Below are positions 44,389-53,618 of a DNA stretch of 64,000 nucleotides, piece by piece. Position 1 is the stretch's first letter, and each line of letters begins with the position of its first letter. The notes beneath the pieces are model-generated. The model searched no databases. It saw only the letters and a list, made by a program, of their open reading frames with translations, and was not told the DNA's origin. Position numbers and translations under genes: made by a program. The stretch comes from Roseibium sp. Sym1. GTDB taxonomy: Bacteria; Pseudomonadota; Alphaproteobacteria; Rhizobiales; Stappiaceae. The DNA lies in assembly GCF_027359675.1 (NCBI RefSeq), contig NZ_CP114786.1:4748501-4812500 (forward strand), written 5' to 3'.

Positions 44389-44769
44389 ATGGAGCCTGTT
44401 TTCCTGAACAAACTGGTGTCGAGCAGCAATGACTGGTTGTCCGTGCGCCAGGCGACCATTGCGGAAAACATTGCCAACGCGAACACACCGGGCTTCCGGG
44501 CGAAAGACCTGGAACCCTTCACCACCGTGATCAGCAAGACCCAGCTGGCGATGACGGCCACCCATGGCGGCCATCTCGGCCAGACCATGGAAGCGGCGCG
44601 CTCATCCGATGTGGAAAAGGCGGACAGCTGGGCAGTCAGCCATTCGGGCAATTCCGTCAGCGTCGAACAGGAACTGATGAAGGCCGGTGAGGTCGCGCGC
44701 GATCATTCGTTGAACGCCAGTATCGCGAAGTCTTTTCATCGCATGTATCTCGCCGCCGTGAAATCCTAG
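44389..44769 (+). CDS. flgB: Flagellar proximal rod protein FlgB
   Basis: FlgB forms part of the proximal rod that crosses the periplasm. The 126-residue protein has the rod N-terminal pattern (VRQATIAENIANANTPGFRAKDL) and lacks the C-terminal flg_bbr pattern of other rod proteins, as usual for FlgB. AAAGGAGG precedes the ATG. It opens the + strand flagellar cluster, with flgC 11 bp downstream. Confidence 0.95.
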   Translation: MEPVFLNKLVSSSNDWLSVRQATIAENIANANTPGFRAKDLEPFTTVISKTQLAMTATHGGHLGQTMEAARSSDVEKADSWAVSHSGNSVSVEQELMKAGEVARDHSLNASIAKSFHRMYLAAVKS

Positions 44770-44780
44770 AGGAAAACAAG

Positions 44781-45197
44781 ATGTCCGACCCGCTTGCCGC
44801 AACTCTTCAGATCTCCGGTGCAGGACTGCGGGCGCAGTCCGAGCGCCTGCGCGTGGTTTCCGAAAACCTCGCCAATGCCCGTTCCACGGGGGAAACGGCC
44901 GGAGATGATCCCTACCAGCGCAAGACCATCACATTTGAAAGCGAGTTCAGCAGGGCGCATCAGGCCAATCTCGTCTCGGTGAAGGGCATCGGCGCCGACA
45001 AGGCTCCCTTCACAGTCGAATACGACCCGGGTCATCCGGCGGCGGACGAGAACGGCTACGTCAAGATGCCGAACGTGAACACGCTTCTGGAGCTCGCCGA
45101 CATGCGTGAGACCAACCGCTCCTACGAAGCCAATCTGAAAGTCATGACCCAGGCCCGTGAAATGGTCATGCGCCACATCGACCTTTTGAGGAACTGA
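44781..45197 (+). CDS. flgC: Flagellar proximal rod protein FlgC
   Basis: FlgC is the second proximal rod protein, exported by the flagellar type III system. The 138-residue length is typical. Both ends show the rod/hook signatures: SGAGLRAQSERLRVVSENLANA near the N terminus and NRSYEANLKVMTQAREM near the C terminus. fliE follows after 2 bp. Confidence 0.96.
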   Translation: MSDPLAATLQISGAGLRAQSERLRVVSENLANARSTGETAGDDPYQRKTITFESEFSRAHQANLVSVKGIGADKAPFTVEYDPGHPAADENGYVKMPNVNTLLELADMRETNRSYEANLKVMTQAREMVMRHIDLLRN

Positions 45198-45199
45198 TC

Positions 45200-45532
45200 A
45201 TGATCAACGAAATCGCTTCGCTGACTTCAGCTGCCGACGGCGTTCTCAAGTCCGCGACGACGACCCGTTTCACCGCGGCAACTCCGGATCTCGGCGGTGC
45301 CGCTTCGGTCAACGCCGCCAGCTTCTCCGACGCGATGGCGCAGGTTTCCCAGGACGCCATCGACAAGGTCAAGCAGGGCGAGGCCTCAGCGATCGCCGGT
45401 GTCGACGGCCAGGCGTCCGTGCAGCAGGTGGTCGAGGCCGTGATGGCGGCCGAGTCCACGCTGCAGACCGCAATCGCCATCCGCGACAAGGTGGTGAGCG
45501 CCTACCAGGAAATCAGCCGCATGTCGATCTGA
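45200..45532 (+). CDS. fliE: Flagellar hook-basal body complex protein FliE
   Basis: FliE joins the MS-ring and export gate to the rod. The 110-residue protein has the conserved C-terminal half (QQVVEAVMAAESTLQTAIAIRDKVVSAYQEISRMSI). It sits in the flgB-flgC-fliE-flgG order usual in Rhizobiales. Confidence 0.95.
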   Translation: MINEIASLTSAADGVLKSATTTRFTAATPDLGGAASVNAASFSDAMAQVSQDAIDKVKQGEASAIAGVDGQASVQQVVEAVMAAESTLQTAIAIRDKVVSAYQEISRMSI

Positions 45533-45583
45533 CCCGCAACCCCGCCAGGGACCGGGGTCAGCGCAACCATTAGGAGACCAGCC

Positions 45584-46372
45584 ATGAAAGCCCTTGCAAT
45601 TGCAGCGACAGGCATGAGCGCGCAACAGCTCAATGTCGAGGTTGTCGCCAACAACATCGCAAACATGAACACGACCTCGTTCAAGCGGTCGCAGGCGGAG
45701 TTTTCCGACCTGCTTTATCAGGCCGAACGCCTGCAGGGTGTGCCCAACCGCGGCGGCGAAGACCCGGTGCCGGAAGGTGCGCAGCTTGGTCTCGGCGTTC
45801 GCACGGCGGGGATCCGCAAGCTGCACATGCAAGGGTCCCTGAGCAACACGGGCAACCAGTTCGACGTTGCCCTGGACGGGCGTGGCTGGTTCGAGATCAC
45901 GGGACCGGACGATGAAACGCTCTATACAAGGGCCGGCTCCTTCAACAAGAACGCGGATGGCCGCCTCGTGACCATTGATGGATACATGGTCGAACCCGCC
46001 ATCATCGTTCCCGAGGAGACCATCGAGGTGGTCATCAACGAATCCGGCGAGGTCTACGCGAAGGTGGATGGCGAGATGGCTCCACGCGAACTTGGGCAGC
46101 TGACGCTGGCCAATTTTGCAAATGACGTCGGCCTGGAGCCTGTCGGCGGCAATCTCTTCCGCGAGACAGAAGCCTCGGGCGTTCCCGTTGCCGGCGTTCC
46201 CGGAGATCCGGGCTTCGGCGTGGTCCGGCAGGGCTATCTGGAAAGCTCAAACGTGGATCCGGTGAAGGAAATTACCGCACTGATCAATGCCCAGCGGGGC
46301 TACGAGATGAATTCCAAGGTCATGAAGGCGGCGGACGAGATGGCCGGCACAGTGACCAACGGCATCCGCTAG
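45584..46372 (+). CDS. flgG: Flagellar distal rod protein FlgG
   Basis: FlgG forms the distal rod inside the P- and L-rings. At 262 residues it is standard. The N terminus ([33 protein letters not shown]) and C terminus ([24 protein letters not shown]) are the flagellar rod/hook signatures. Rod proteins lack cleaved signals because they leave through the type III system. Confidence 0.97.
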   Translation: MKALAIAATGMSAQQLNVEVVANNIANMNTTSFKRSQAEFSDLLYQAERLQGVPNRGGEDPVPEGAQLGLGVRTAGIRKLHMQGSLSNTGNQFDVALDGRGWFEITGPDDETLYTRAGSFNKNADGRLVTIDGYMVEPAIIVPEETIEVVINESGEVYAKVDGEMAPRELGQLTLANFANDVGLEPVGGNLFRETEASGVPVAGVPGDPGFGVVRQGYLESSNVDPVKEITALINAQRGYEMNSKVMKAADEMAGTVTNGIR

Positions 46373-46389
46373 CAAAAGGCTTGAAGACC

Positions 46390-46842
46390 ATGCCGATCCG
46401 AACACTGATCCTCCTGCTGGCGCTTTGCGTCACGGGAACGGCCGTCCGGGCAGGGGGCATCGAGCTTCCAGTCCCGCGCCTGACGATTGCCGCCGGTACG
46501 GAAATTTCGCACCAGGACCTGATCGAACGCAAGTTTCCCAGCCGTACCGCGCAGCAGTTCGCGGTCAGCACGCACCGGTCCCAACTGGTCGGAATGGTTG
46601 CCCGTCGCACCTTGCTGCCCGGACAACCCATTCCCTCCAGGTCGGTCGAAAAACCTGTGCTGGTCCGGCGCGGGGAACCGGCGCGCCTGGTGTTCCGGGA
46701 GCAGGGCCTTGTCATCATCATGCAGGTTGAAGCGCTGCAGAACGGCGGCGCCGGGAGTTTCGTCCGGGTTCGCAACATCGACAGCGGGCTGGTCGTCTCC
46801 GGCCGTGTTCAGGACGATGGCACCATTCGCGTGGAGAATTGA
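46390..46842 (+). CDS. flgA: Flagellar P-ring assembly chaperone FlgA
   Basis: FlgA is a periplasmic chaperone that helps FlgI form the P-ring. The 150-residue precursor starts with a signal peptide (PIRTLILLLALCVTGTAVRA) and has the SAF-like region (GMVARRTLLPGQPIPSRSVEKP) typical of FlgA C-terminal domains. It is shorter than enterobacterial FlgA, as in rhizobia. flgI begins immediately after its stop. Confidence 0.92.
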   Translation: MPIRTLILLLALCVTGTAVRAGGIELPVPRLTIAAGTEISHQDLIERKFPSRTAQQFAVSTHRSQLVGMVARRTLLPGQPIPSRSVEKPVLVRRGEPARLVFREQGLVIIMQVEALQNGGAGSFVRVRNIDSGLVVSGRVQDDGTIRVEN

Positions 46843-46845
46843 TTG

Positions 46846-47946
46846 ATGGCCCGGTTATTCATATGTCTGCTGGCTGTATTGCTGGCCATGCCGGTGTCCG
46901 CGATGGTCCGGATCAAGGACATCGCCAGTCTTCAGGGCGTGCGTGACAACCAGCTTGTCGGCTACGGGCTGGTGATCGGCCTCAAGGGCTCGGGCGACAC
47001 ACTCAGAAACTCGCCCTTCACCGAGCAGTCGCTCCAATCCATGCTGGACAGCCTGGGGGTGAATGTGCGCGAAGAGCGCTTGCGTACCCAGAATGTTGCG
47101 GCCGTGGTGGTGACGGCGGAAATGCCTTCCTTCATCGGAAAAGGCTCGTCGATCGACGTCTCCGTCTCTTCGCTGGGCGATGCTACGTCGCTTGCCGGCG
47201 GGACCCTTGTGGCGACCCCGCTGCTTGGGGCTGATGGCCAGATCTACGCGGTGGCGCAGGGGCCCGTCGCGGTGTCCGGTTTCGCGGAACTGGGGCAGGC
47301 GGAGAGCCTCACCCAGGGAATTCCGACCGTCGGTCGCGTGCCCAATGGCGGCCTGATAGAAAGAGATTTGCCGGCTAAATTTTCTCAGATTCCGGGTCTT
47401 GTACTGGAGCTTGCCAATCCGGATTTCAGAACCGCGGTTCGCATCACCGATGCCATCAATCGCTTCACCAGAGAGCGCTACGGGGTTCCTGTAGCCAGGG
47501 AGCGGGACTATCGCTCCGTCGTTCTGACGCCACCCCGGGACATGAGCATGACACGATTTATCGCTGAGATCGAAGCGATCCGCGTCAGTCCGGACCAAAC
47601 GGCCAAGGTGGTCATAGACGAACGCACGGGAACGGTGGTGATCGGCAAGGATGTGCAGATTTCGACGGTCGCGATCACGCACGGCAACCTGACGGTGCGT
47701 ATCTCGGAGGCACCTGAAGTCTCGCAGCCTTCACCGTTTTCCCAGAACGGCCAGACCGTCGTCGTGCCAAGGACCTATGTCGACGCCCAGGAAAGCGGCG
47801 GACAGCTTGCCGTGGTCGGCGGCACGGATCTGCCCACCCTGGTGCGCGGTCTCAACCGCATCGGTCTCAGGCCGACAGGGATTATTGCCATCCTGCAGGC
47901 AATCAAGACGGCAGGAGCGCTCCAGGCGGAACTTGTGGTGCAATAG
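46846..47946 (+). CDS. flgI: Flagellar P-ring protein FlgI
   Basis: FlgI polymerises in the periplasm around the rod as the P-ring bushing. The 366-residue precursor has a Sec signal peptide ending near SAM and the conserved RIKDIASLQGVRDNQLVGYGL start of the mature chain. The C terminus (LVRGLNRIGLRPTGIIAILQAIKTAGALQAEL) is also canonical. A strong hairpin follows it. Confidence 0.97.
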   Translation: MARLFICLLAVLLAMPVSAMVRIKDIASLQGVRDNQLVGYGLVIGLKGSGDTLRNSPFTEQSLQSMLDSLGVNVREERLRTQNVAAVVVTAEMPSFIGKGSSIDVSVSSLGDATSLAGGTLVATPLLGADGQIYAVAQGPVAVSGFAELGQAESLTQGIPTVGRVPNGGLIERDLPAKFSQIPGLVLELANPDFRTAVRITDAINRFTRERYGVPVARERDYRSVVLTPPRDMSMTRFIAEIEAIRVSPDQTAKVVIDERTGTVVIGKDVQISTVAITHGNLTVRISEAPEVSQPSPFSQNGQTVVVPRTYVDAQESGGQLAVVGGTDLPTLVRGLNRIGLRPTGIIAILQAIKTAGALQAELVVQ

Positions 47947-47979
47947 GCACCCGGCCCTGGAGGCTTCGTGGTCTTGTTC

Positions 47980-48006
47980 AAACGCCGCTTCTCGAAGCGG
48001 CGTTTT
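47980..48006 (+). terminator. Hairpin between flgI and motE
   Basis: AAACGCCGCTT and AAGCGGCGTTT form a perfect 11-bp stem with a CTCG loop and a TTTT start of tract. It would split the flagellar genes into two transcripts or reduce readthrough into motE. Confidence 0.75.
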
Positions 48007-48082
48007 CCGTTTGTCCGCCAGCCCCGCGCAAGCTCGATCGTCGAAGGTGCGATGAAACGGGTTCAGCACAAGGGAAGGCGCA

Positions 48083-48628
48083 ATGCCACTTCAATTGGAC
48101 CGCAGCCGGACACTCGGTCTCCTGGCAATCGCGGCAGTTACGGTCACTCTCGGCGGGGCAGCCGCCATCGCGCAGTCACCGCGGCAGAAACCGACGCTGG
48201 AAGTCGAAACGGAAACGATCCTGCCACCGCAGGACAGCGAACTCTATTGCAAGAACATTGCCGAGGCGGCGAGCGACGCCCGCATCAAGTGGCAGACCTG
48301 GAAGCTGATCAGCCTCGAGGCAAGGCTGAGGGATCGTATCGATCAGCTGCAACGCAAGGAGAGGGAATTCGAGACATGGGTCAAGCGGCGCGAAGGCCTT
48401 CTGGACGAGGTTGAAGACCAGGTTGTCTCCATTATCGGCAGGATGCGTCCCGACGCCGCCGCCGCCCAGCTCTCGACCACCGATGAGGAGGCCGCTGTCG
48501 GCGTTCTCCTGAAACTGAAGGCCCGGGTCGCCAGCAGCATTCTCGACGAGATGGAACCGTCCCGGGCAGCGCAGCTGACCCAATCCATGATGGGGCTGAC
48601 CAACCCGGAAATACAACGGAGTTTTTGA
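48083..48628 (+). CDS. motE: MotE-like periplasmic flagellar protein
   Basis: In Sinorhizobium MotE is a chaperone for MotC in the periplasm, needed for stator function. This 181-residue protein has a signal peptide or N-terminal anchor (residues 11-30), a coiled-coil segment (about 75-115, RDRIDQLQRKEREFETWVKRREGLLDEVEDQV), and a C-terminal MgtE-N-like piece (EEAAVGVLLKLKARVASSILDEMEPSRAAQLTQSMMG). Its place between flgI and flgH is the rhizobial order. It overlaps flgH by 1-4 bases. Confidence 0.87.
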   Translation: MPLQLDRSRTLGLLAIAAVTVTLGGAAAIAQSPRQKPTLEVETETILPPQDSELYCKNIAEAASDARIKWQTWKLISLEARLRDRIDQLQRKEREFETWVKRREGLLDEVEDQVVSIIGRMRPDAAAAQLSTTDEEAAVGVLLKLKARVASSILDEMEPSRAAQLTQSMMGLTNPEIQRSF

Positions 48629-49332
48629 TGCGCGTTTTCCTGATTCCGTTTGGCGTTCTTTTGTTGGCCGGTTGCGCCGGTCAGCTGGAAGATGTCGGCA
48701 GAGCCCCGGAGATGTCTCCTGTCGGCTTCGGCCTCGCGGCCCAGCCGGCAACGGTTTATCCGATCAACACGTTCGGTCAGGGTGCCGTGAAAGACTTCAA
48801 TTCCCTGTGGGCCAGCGGCCGCGACAACTTCTTTGCCGATCCGAGGGCGAAAAAGGTCGGCGACGTTCTGACAGTCACGATCCAGATGAACGATCGCGCC
48901 AACCTGGACAACAGTTCCGACCGGCGGCGGACCTCCGATCTCGGCATTGGCGGTGCGCTCGGCACGAGCTGGGACGGCAACTCTACCGAAGGAGAGGCCA
49001 ATTTCGACCTGGATTCCGGTTCCGGATCGGCCGGCTCCGGGTCAATCGACCGGTCCGAGGAAATCCAGCTCTCCATCGCGGCCGTTGTCACCGAACGTTT
49101 GCCCAACGGCAATCTCGTCATAGCCGGCTCCCAGGAAATGCGGGTGAACTACGAAATGCGCATCCTGCAGATAGCCGGGATCGTGCGCCCGCGCGACATC
49201 CAGGCAAACAACATCATTCCCTATGACAAGATTGCGGAAGCACGGGTTTCCTACGGCGGACGAGGCCGGATTTCCGAGGTCCAGCAGCCCGGGTGGGGTC
49301 AGCAGATCTACGACATCGTGACACCGTTCTGA
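48628..49332 (+). CDS. flgH: Flagellar L-ring protein FlgH
   Basis: FlgH is an outer-membrane lipoprotein forming the L-ring. The 234-residue precursor has a lipobox LLAGC, with the lipidated Cys near residue 15. The conserved GDVLTVTIQMNDRANLDNSS and the C-terminal RGRISEVQQPGWGQQIYDIVTPF confirm it. The ATG overlaps the motE stop. Confidence 0.96.
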   Translation: MRVFLIPFGVLLLAGCAGQLEDVGRAPEMSPVGFGLAAQPATVYPINTFGQGAVKDFNSLWASGRDNFFADPRAKKVGDVLTVTIQMNDRANLDNSSDRRRTSDLGIGGALGTSWDGNSTEGEANFDLDSGSGSAGSGSIDRSEEIQLSIAAVVTERLPNGNLVIAGSQEMRVNYEMRILQIAGIVRPRDIQANNIIPYDKIAEARVSYGGRGRISEVQQPGWGQQIYDIVTPF

Positions 49333-49358
49333 TTTCGGCAAGCCGCAGAAAGACTGAT

Positions 49359-49859
49359 ATGTCCAACATTATCGAAGTACCGATCGAGACCGCCAGGCAA
49401 TCGTCCCGGGGGGGCGGATTTCTGGCGGCCCTTGTTCTGCTGACGCTGATAGGGTCCGGGGCCGGGGCGGGCCTTGCGAAATATATTGTCGACCAGACCG
49501 AGCAGGAGGTTCGCGGCCGTCTTCGCCAGCAGCAGAGCTTTTCGGAAACACTGCCGTTTTCCGCGTCCACCCGGCTCCAGACGCTCAAGCCGCTCGTCAC
49601 CAACCTGGCGAGCCCGGGAGACGCCTGGATCCGGCTGCAGGCCTCGGTGCTCCTTGAAGACGACATGGATGGCGAAATCGCGGTCATGAAGAAGAAGGTC
49701 GAAGGCGACTTTCTGTCCTATCTCAGAACGCTCACGCTGTCCCACCTTGAGGGCGGCGTCGGACTTCAGCATCTGAAAGAGGATCTGACCGAGCGGGCAC
49801 GCACGCGTTCAGCGGGCCAGATCCACGAAGTCATCCTGGAATCGGTGGTGATCCAATGA
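49359..49859 (+). CDS. fliL: Flagellar basal body-associated protein FliL
   Basis: FliL is a single-pass inner-membrane protein around the stator that supports torque. The 166-residue product has a cytoplasmic N terminus, one membrane helix (about 20-42), and a periplasmic domain ending in VILESVVIQ. ATG 49359 is chosen; the frame is open upstream into flgH but with no support. It overlaps fliP by 4 bases. Confidence 0.9.
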   Translation: MSNIIEVPIETARQSSRGGGFLAALVLLTLIGSGAGAGLAKYIVDQTEQEVRGRLRQQQSFSETLPFSASTRLQTLKPLVTNLASPGDAWIRLQASVLLEDDMDGEIAVMKKKVEGDFLSYLRTLTLSHLEGGVGLQHLKEDLTERARTRSAGQIHEVILESVVIQ

Positions 49860-50599
49860 TCCGGCTGTTCCTTGCATGTTTTTCGCTTCTGTTTTTGACA
49901 AGCCTGGCTTCCGCTCAGGTCCCCGACCTGTCCACATTGCTGCCGGCCGGTGAAGGCAGCGCGAGCGGACGCATTGTCCAGATGATCGCGCTCTTGACGG
50001 TGCTTTCCCTGGCGCCGGGCATCCTGATCATGGTGACCAGTTTTACCCGGTTCGTGATTGCGTTTTCCTTCCTGAGATCCGGGATAGGTCTGCAAACGAC
50101 GCCGGGAAATCTCATCCTGATTTCGCTGGCGCTGTTCATGACCTTCTATGTGATGGCTCCGACATTCGACCGGGCCTGGGAAAGCGGCGTTCAACCGCTG
50201 ATGAACAACGAGATTTCCGAAGAGGAGGCCTATGTCCGCATCACAACGCCGTTCCGGGAATTCATGCTCAGCCAGGTCCGGGAAGAAGACCTCGTGCTGT
50301 TTGACGAGCTTGCCGCCGGACGGATCACGGACAGTGAAGCCGCGTCTGCGGAAGAGGTCGAGTTGAGGGTGCTGATTCCGGCCTTCATGATCTCGGAACT
50401 GCGCCGGGGCTTCGAGATCGGTTTTCTGATCGCGCTGCCTTTTCTCGTGATCGATATGATCGTGGCGACGATCACCATGTCGATGGGCATGATGATGCTG
50501 CCGCCAACCGTTATCTCGCTGCCGTTCAAGGCGCTGTTCTTCGTCCTGATCGATGGTTGGAACTTGCTGGTCGGCAGTCTGGTTCGATCGTTCATATGA
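49856..50599 (+). CDS. fliP: Flagellar export gate protein FliP
   Basis: FliP is the main ring of the type III export gate. The 247-residue precursor has a signal peptide and four membrane helices. The signatures ILIMVTSFTRFVIAFSFLRSGIG and LPFLVIDMIVATITMSMGMMMLPP are exact family marks. fliQ and fliR are not in the window, as expected for the rhizobial order where they follow flgD. Confidence 0.97.
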   Translation: MIRLFLACFSLLFLTSLASAQVPDLSTLLPAGEGSASGRIVQMIALLTVLSLAPGILIMVTSFTRFVIAFSFLRSGIGLQTTPGNLILISLALFMTFYVMAPTFDRAWESGVQPLMNNEISEEEAYVRITTPFREFMLSQVREEDLVLFDELAAGRITDSEAASAEEVELRVLIPAFMISELRRGFEIGFLIALPFLVIDMIVATITMSMGMMMLPPTVISLPFKALFFVLIDGWNLLVGSLVRSFI

Positions 50600-50627
50600 G
50601 AATACTGCCGTTTTTCAAGCGGAAACG

Positions 50628-50660
50628 GGCGGGGCCATTCGGCTCCGCCTTCTGTTTTTC
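50628..50660 (+). terminator. Terminator after fliP
   Basis: GGCGGGGCC and GGCTCCGCC form a 9-bp stem with one G-T pair and a four-base loop, followed by TTCTGTTTTT. It separates the flgB-fliP genes from the flagellin gene. Confidence 0.8.
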
Positions 50661-50748
50661 CGGTAGTTTTTATCGCGTGCGATCATATCGCCTTGTTGAT
50701 GCAATCTCCTGATCCGGGAAAAAGATCAAATTGATCCTGTCGGCGTAA

Positions 50749-50783
50749 GCTTCACGCAAGTTCGGGGAGCTAGGGTCGATTTT
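50749..50783 (+). promoter_or_regulatory. Shared flagellar upstream element before the flagellin gene
   Basis: GCTTCACGCAAGTTCG (50749-50764) is identical over 16 bases to the sequence at 58903-58918 upstream of flgE. It is followed by GGGAGC and TAGGG, so GCAAG-N10-TAGG is also shared with the flgB upstream region. It lies 145 bp before the flagellin start codon and may be the promoter or an activator site. Confidence 0.5.
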
Positions 50784-50909
50784 ACAGCAGGTTGAACCGT
50801 TGCCTGACAAAGGTTCAAAAGCATGACGCTGTTCCTGCTGTGCCGGTGCAAACCCGGCATGTCCCGTGCCAATTCCAGTACCTAACTGACACATTGAAAG
50901 GGACATATC
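50784..50909 (+). promoter_or_regulatory. Probable long structured leader of the flagellin mRNA
   Basis: No gene is seen here. If transcription starts just beyond the shared element, the leader is about 125 bases. It holds two inverted repeats: TTGAACC/GGTTCAA (50792-50798 with 50812-50818) and TGCCGG/CCGGCA (50841-50846 with 50854-50859). In Caulobacter and related bacteria, FlbT binds the flagellin 5' leader to control mRNA decay; flbT is 12 kb downstream here. Confidence 0.45.
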
Positions 50910-51812
50910 ATGTCTAGCTTGATGACAAACGCTTCCGCAATGACCGCTCTGCAGACCCTGCGGAACACCAGCAACAACCTGGCAGAGACGCAGAACCGCA
51001 TCTCTACCGGTTATCGCGTGGCCGGCGCGGAAGACAACGCTGCCTACTGGTCCATCGCAACCACCATGCGTTCCGACAACATGGCTCTCAGCGCCGTTGA
51101 AGACTCTCTGGGTCTGGGTGCCGCGACCGTCGACGTCATGTACACCGCCATGGACAGCACCGTTGATGTCATGAACGAAATCAAGGCCAAGCTTGTTGCC
51201 GCCCGTACCCCGGGTGTCGACCGCGGCAAGATCCAGTCCGACATCAACGAACTGCAGAACCAGCTGCGTTCGACTGCTGAATCCGCCGTTTTCAACGGTG
51301 AAAACTGGCTGTCTTCCGACGTGACCACGGTGACGTCGAAAGAAATCGTCAGCTCCTTCACCCGCGTTGGCGGTGCCGTGTCCGTCCTGACCACCTCCGT
51401 TGATATCACTGCCACCCAGCTCTACGACACGACTGGTGGCGGTACCGGTATTCTCGACGGTGCCCAGGCAAACGGCAACGTTGTCGATACCATCGACATC
51501 TCCGCCCTGACGGACAGCGCAGCCGATCTGACCACGCTGGAAGGCATGATCTCGGACGTCGATGACGCTCTGGGCGCCATCACGGACTCCGCAACCCTGC
51601 TCGGCTCCACCAAGAAGCGCGTCGACCTGCAGAAGGACTTCGTGTCCGCTCTGATCGACTCGATCGACCGTGGTGTCGGCCAGCTCGTGGACGCTGACAT
51701 GAACAAAGAGTCTACCCGCCTTCAGGCCCTGCAGACCCAGCAGCAGCTCGGCATCCAGGCTCTTTCGATCGCAAACCAGGGTTCGCAGAACATTCTGTCC
51801 CTGTTCCGTTAA
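50910..51812 (+). CDS. Flagellin (filament protein)
   Basis: This is the filament subunit, exported through the hollow flagellum. The 300-residue chain has conserved D0/D1 ends (MSSLMTNASAMTALQTLRNTSNNLAETQNRISTGYRVAGAEDNAAYW and LGIQALSIANQGSQNILSLFR) and only a short variable middle (about 150-190), the compact alphaproteobacterial form. Its codons lean to those of highly expressed genes. It is the only flagellin gene in the window and has its own leader and terminator. Confidence 0.97.
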   Translation: MSSLMTNASAMTALQTLRNTSNNLAETQNRISTGYRVAGAEDNAAYWSIATTMRSDNMALSAVEDSLGLGAATVDVMYTAMDSTVDVMNEIKAKLVAARTPGVDRGKIQSDINELQNQLRSTAESAVFNGENWLSSDVTTVTSKEIVSSFTRVGGAVSVLTTSVDITATQLYDTTGGGTGILDGAQANGNVVDTIDISALTDSAADLTTLEGMISDVDDALGAITDSATLLGSTKKRVDLQKDFVSALIDSIDRGVGQLVDADMNKESTRLQALQTQQQLGIQALSIANQGSQNILSLFR

Positions 51813-51836
51813 TCCCCGCGATTATCTGGAAAAGAG

Positions 51837-51866
51837 GACCGCGCCCTCCGGGGCGCGGTCTTTTTT
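51837..51866 (+). terminator. Rho-independent terminator after the flagellin gene
   Basis: GACCGCGCCC and GGGCGCGGTC form a perfect 10-bp stem with a 4-base loop, followed by TTTTTT. Confidence 0.93.
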
Positions 51867-51971
51867 GTATCTGGCGAATATCGCCAGATCAACGCCCCGG
51901 TGACAGGCTCGCGCAAGCTCCGCTTCCGATAGTGACGCGAACAAGTTGTTACGTGCATGAAGGGGTTATGC

Positions 51972-53618
51972 ATGCCGGGCCGTGAACACGCCGAGAAACT
52001 GTGGGCAAATCTGATGGAACTGGGCGTGCGCAGACTGGTCGCGCTCGCTCTTGTCGGGCTCGCTACCATCGCGACCGTTGGCGCGGGCGCCTACTACCTG
52101 AGCCGTCCGGAACAGACGGTCCTCTACACGGGCCTTGAGGGAGAAGACGTGACCCGGATCGGGTCGGCCCTGCGGGACGCCGGTATCCAGTTCGACATCA
52201 GCTCAGACGGAAGTGCCGTCATGGTGAGCCATGCACAGACGGCCAAGGCCCGCATGCTGCTGGCCGAAAAAGGGCTGCCGAGGGGAGCCAATTCCGGCTA
52301 CGAGCTGTTCGACGAGCTGGGATCGCTCGGCCTGACATCCTTCATGCAGGAAGTCACCCGTGTGCGGGCGCTGGAAGGCGAGCTTGCACGCACCATCCAG
52401 CTGATGAAGGGGATCCGCGCCGCGCGCGTTCATATCGTCTTGCCGGAAAAGGGATCCTTCCGGCGCGATCAGCAGCCGCCTTCGGCCTCCGTGGTCATCC
52501 GTTCCGATGTCCCGGACGACATTCGCACGGCGGATGCCATACGCCACCTCGTTGCCGCCGGCGTCCCGGGCATGGAAGCCAGCAAGGTAACGGTGCTGGA
52601 TACGTCCGGCGGCATCCTGGCAGCAGGCAAGGACCCGACCAAGGCGTCCGCCGGACAGCTGGCCAGCCTGGAAACGGCCGTCAGCAACCGCATCCAGGAA
52701 AATATCCGCAAGACCCTGACGCCTTATCTGGGACTGGACAATTTCCAGGTCAGCGTGGCGGCGGAGCTCAACACGGACCGCAAGACCATCGCGGAGACGA
52801 TCTTCGATCCGGATTCCCGCATCGAACGCTCCGTGCGGACGGTCCGGGAGAACGAGAACGCCCAGAACTCCAGCGTATCCGCGCCGACCACCGTGGAGCA
52901 GAACCTGCCCGAAGAAGACGTTGCCGCTGACAATGGCGAGCGCTCGAGCGAGGAAAATGAACGCCGTGAGGAAACCGTCAATTACGAGATTTCCTCCAAG
53001 CGGATTGAAACCTCCCAGGATGGGTACAAGGTCGACCGCCTGTCGATCGCCGTGCTTGTCGACAAGGCCCGGCTGGTGCAGTCGCTTGGCGGCGATCCCA
53101 GCCAGGTGCAGATCCAGGAGCAGCTGACGGAAATCGAGGCCCTGGTTGCATCGTCCGCGGGTGTTGAAAGTGAACGGGGCGATCTCGTCAAGGTGTCCAT
53201 CGTCGACTTTGTCGACGGAGGCAAGTCGCTGGAGCCGATCCCCCCGATCAGCGTTTCGGAATACCTGCTGCGCCAATCCGGCAACATCATCAATGCACTC
53301 GCCATTCTGACGGTGTCGATGCTCGTGATCTGGTTCGGATTGCGTCCCGCGGTCGCCGCGCTGGTTCCGCAAGTCTCGAAGCCCCAGGTGGAGATGGCCG
53401 AACTGGGCATGTTGCCGGACGGGTCGGAAGCCGCAGCCGAACCTTACGATGGTGAACAGGGCTTCCTGATGCCTCCGGATCATTCCGACATGCTTCAGGA
53501 CCTCAACAGCAAGCGCAACCAATCCGCTTTGCGGAAACTGGAATCGCTGCTGGAATACAACGAAGAACAGTCCGCCGCGATCCTTCGCCAGTGGCTCTAT
53601 GAATCGGAGCGCGTCTGA
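51972..53618 (+). CDS. fliF: Flagellar MS-ring protein FliF
   Basis: FliF forms the inner-membrane MS-ring that starts flagellum assembly. The 548-residue protein has two membrane helices (about 22-44 and 438-460), ring-building motifs between them (VRALEGELARTI, GIRAARVHIVLPEKG), and a cytoplasmic C terminus that binds FliG (QSALRKLESLLEYNEEQSAAILRQWL). ATG 51972 is 6 bases after AAGGGG; ATG 51957 is also in frame. It abuts the fliH-like gene. Confidence 0.96.
   Translation: MPGREHAEKLWANLMELGVRRLVALALVGLATIATVGAGAYYLSRPEQTVLYTGLEGEDVTRIGSALRDAGIQFDISSDGSAVMVSHAQTAKARMLLAEKGLPRGANSGYELFDELGSLGLTSFMQEVTRVRALEGELARTIQLMKGIRAARVHIVLPEKGSFRRDQQPPSASVVIRSDVPDDIRTADAIRHLVAAGVPGMEASKVTVLDTSGGILAAGKDPTKASAGQLASLETAVSNRIQENIRKTLTPYLGLDNFQVSVAAELNTDRKTIAETIFDPDSRIERSVRTVRENENAQNSSVSAPTTVEQNLPEEDVAADNGERSSEENERREETVNYEISSKRIETSQDGYKVDRLSIAVLVDKARLVQSLGGDPSQVQIQEQLTEIEALVASSAGVESERGDLVKVSIVDFVDGGKSLEPIPPISVSEYLLRQSGNIINALAILTVSMLVIWFGLRPAVAALVPQVSKPQVEMAELGMLPDGSEAAAEPYDGEQGFLMPPDHSDMLQDLNSKRNQSALRKLESLLEYNEEQSAAILRQWLYESERV

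Noticed and set aside
50742..50764. Sigma-54 promoter in the shared flagellar element
   Set aside because: No GG-N10-GC with the -24/-12 consensus fits on either strand; the spacing is 12.
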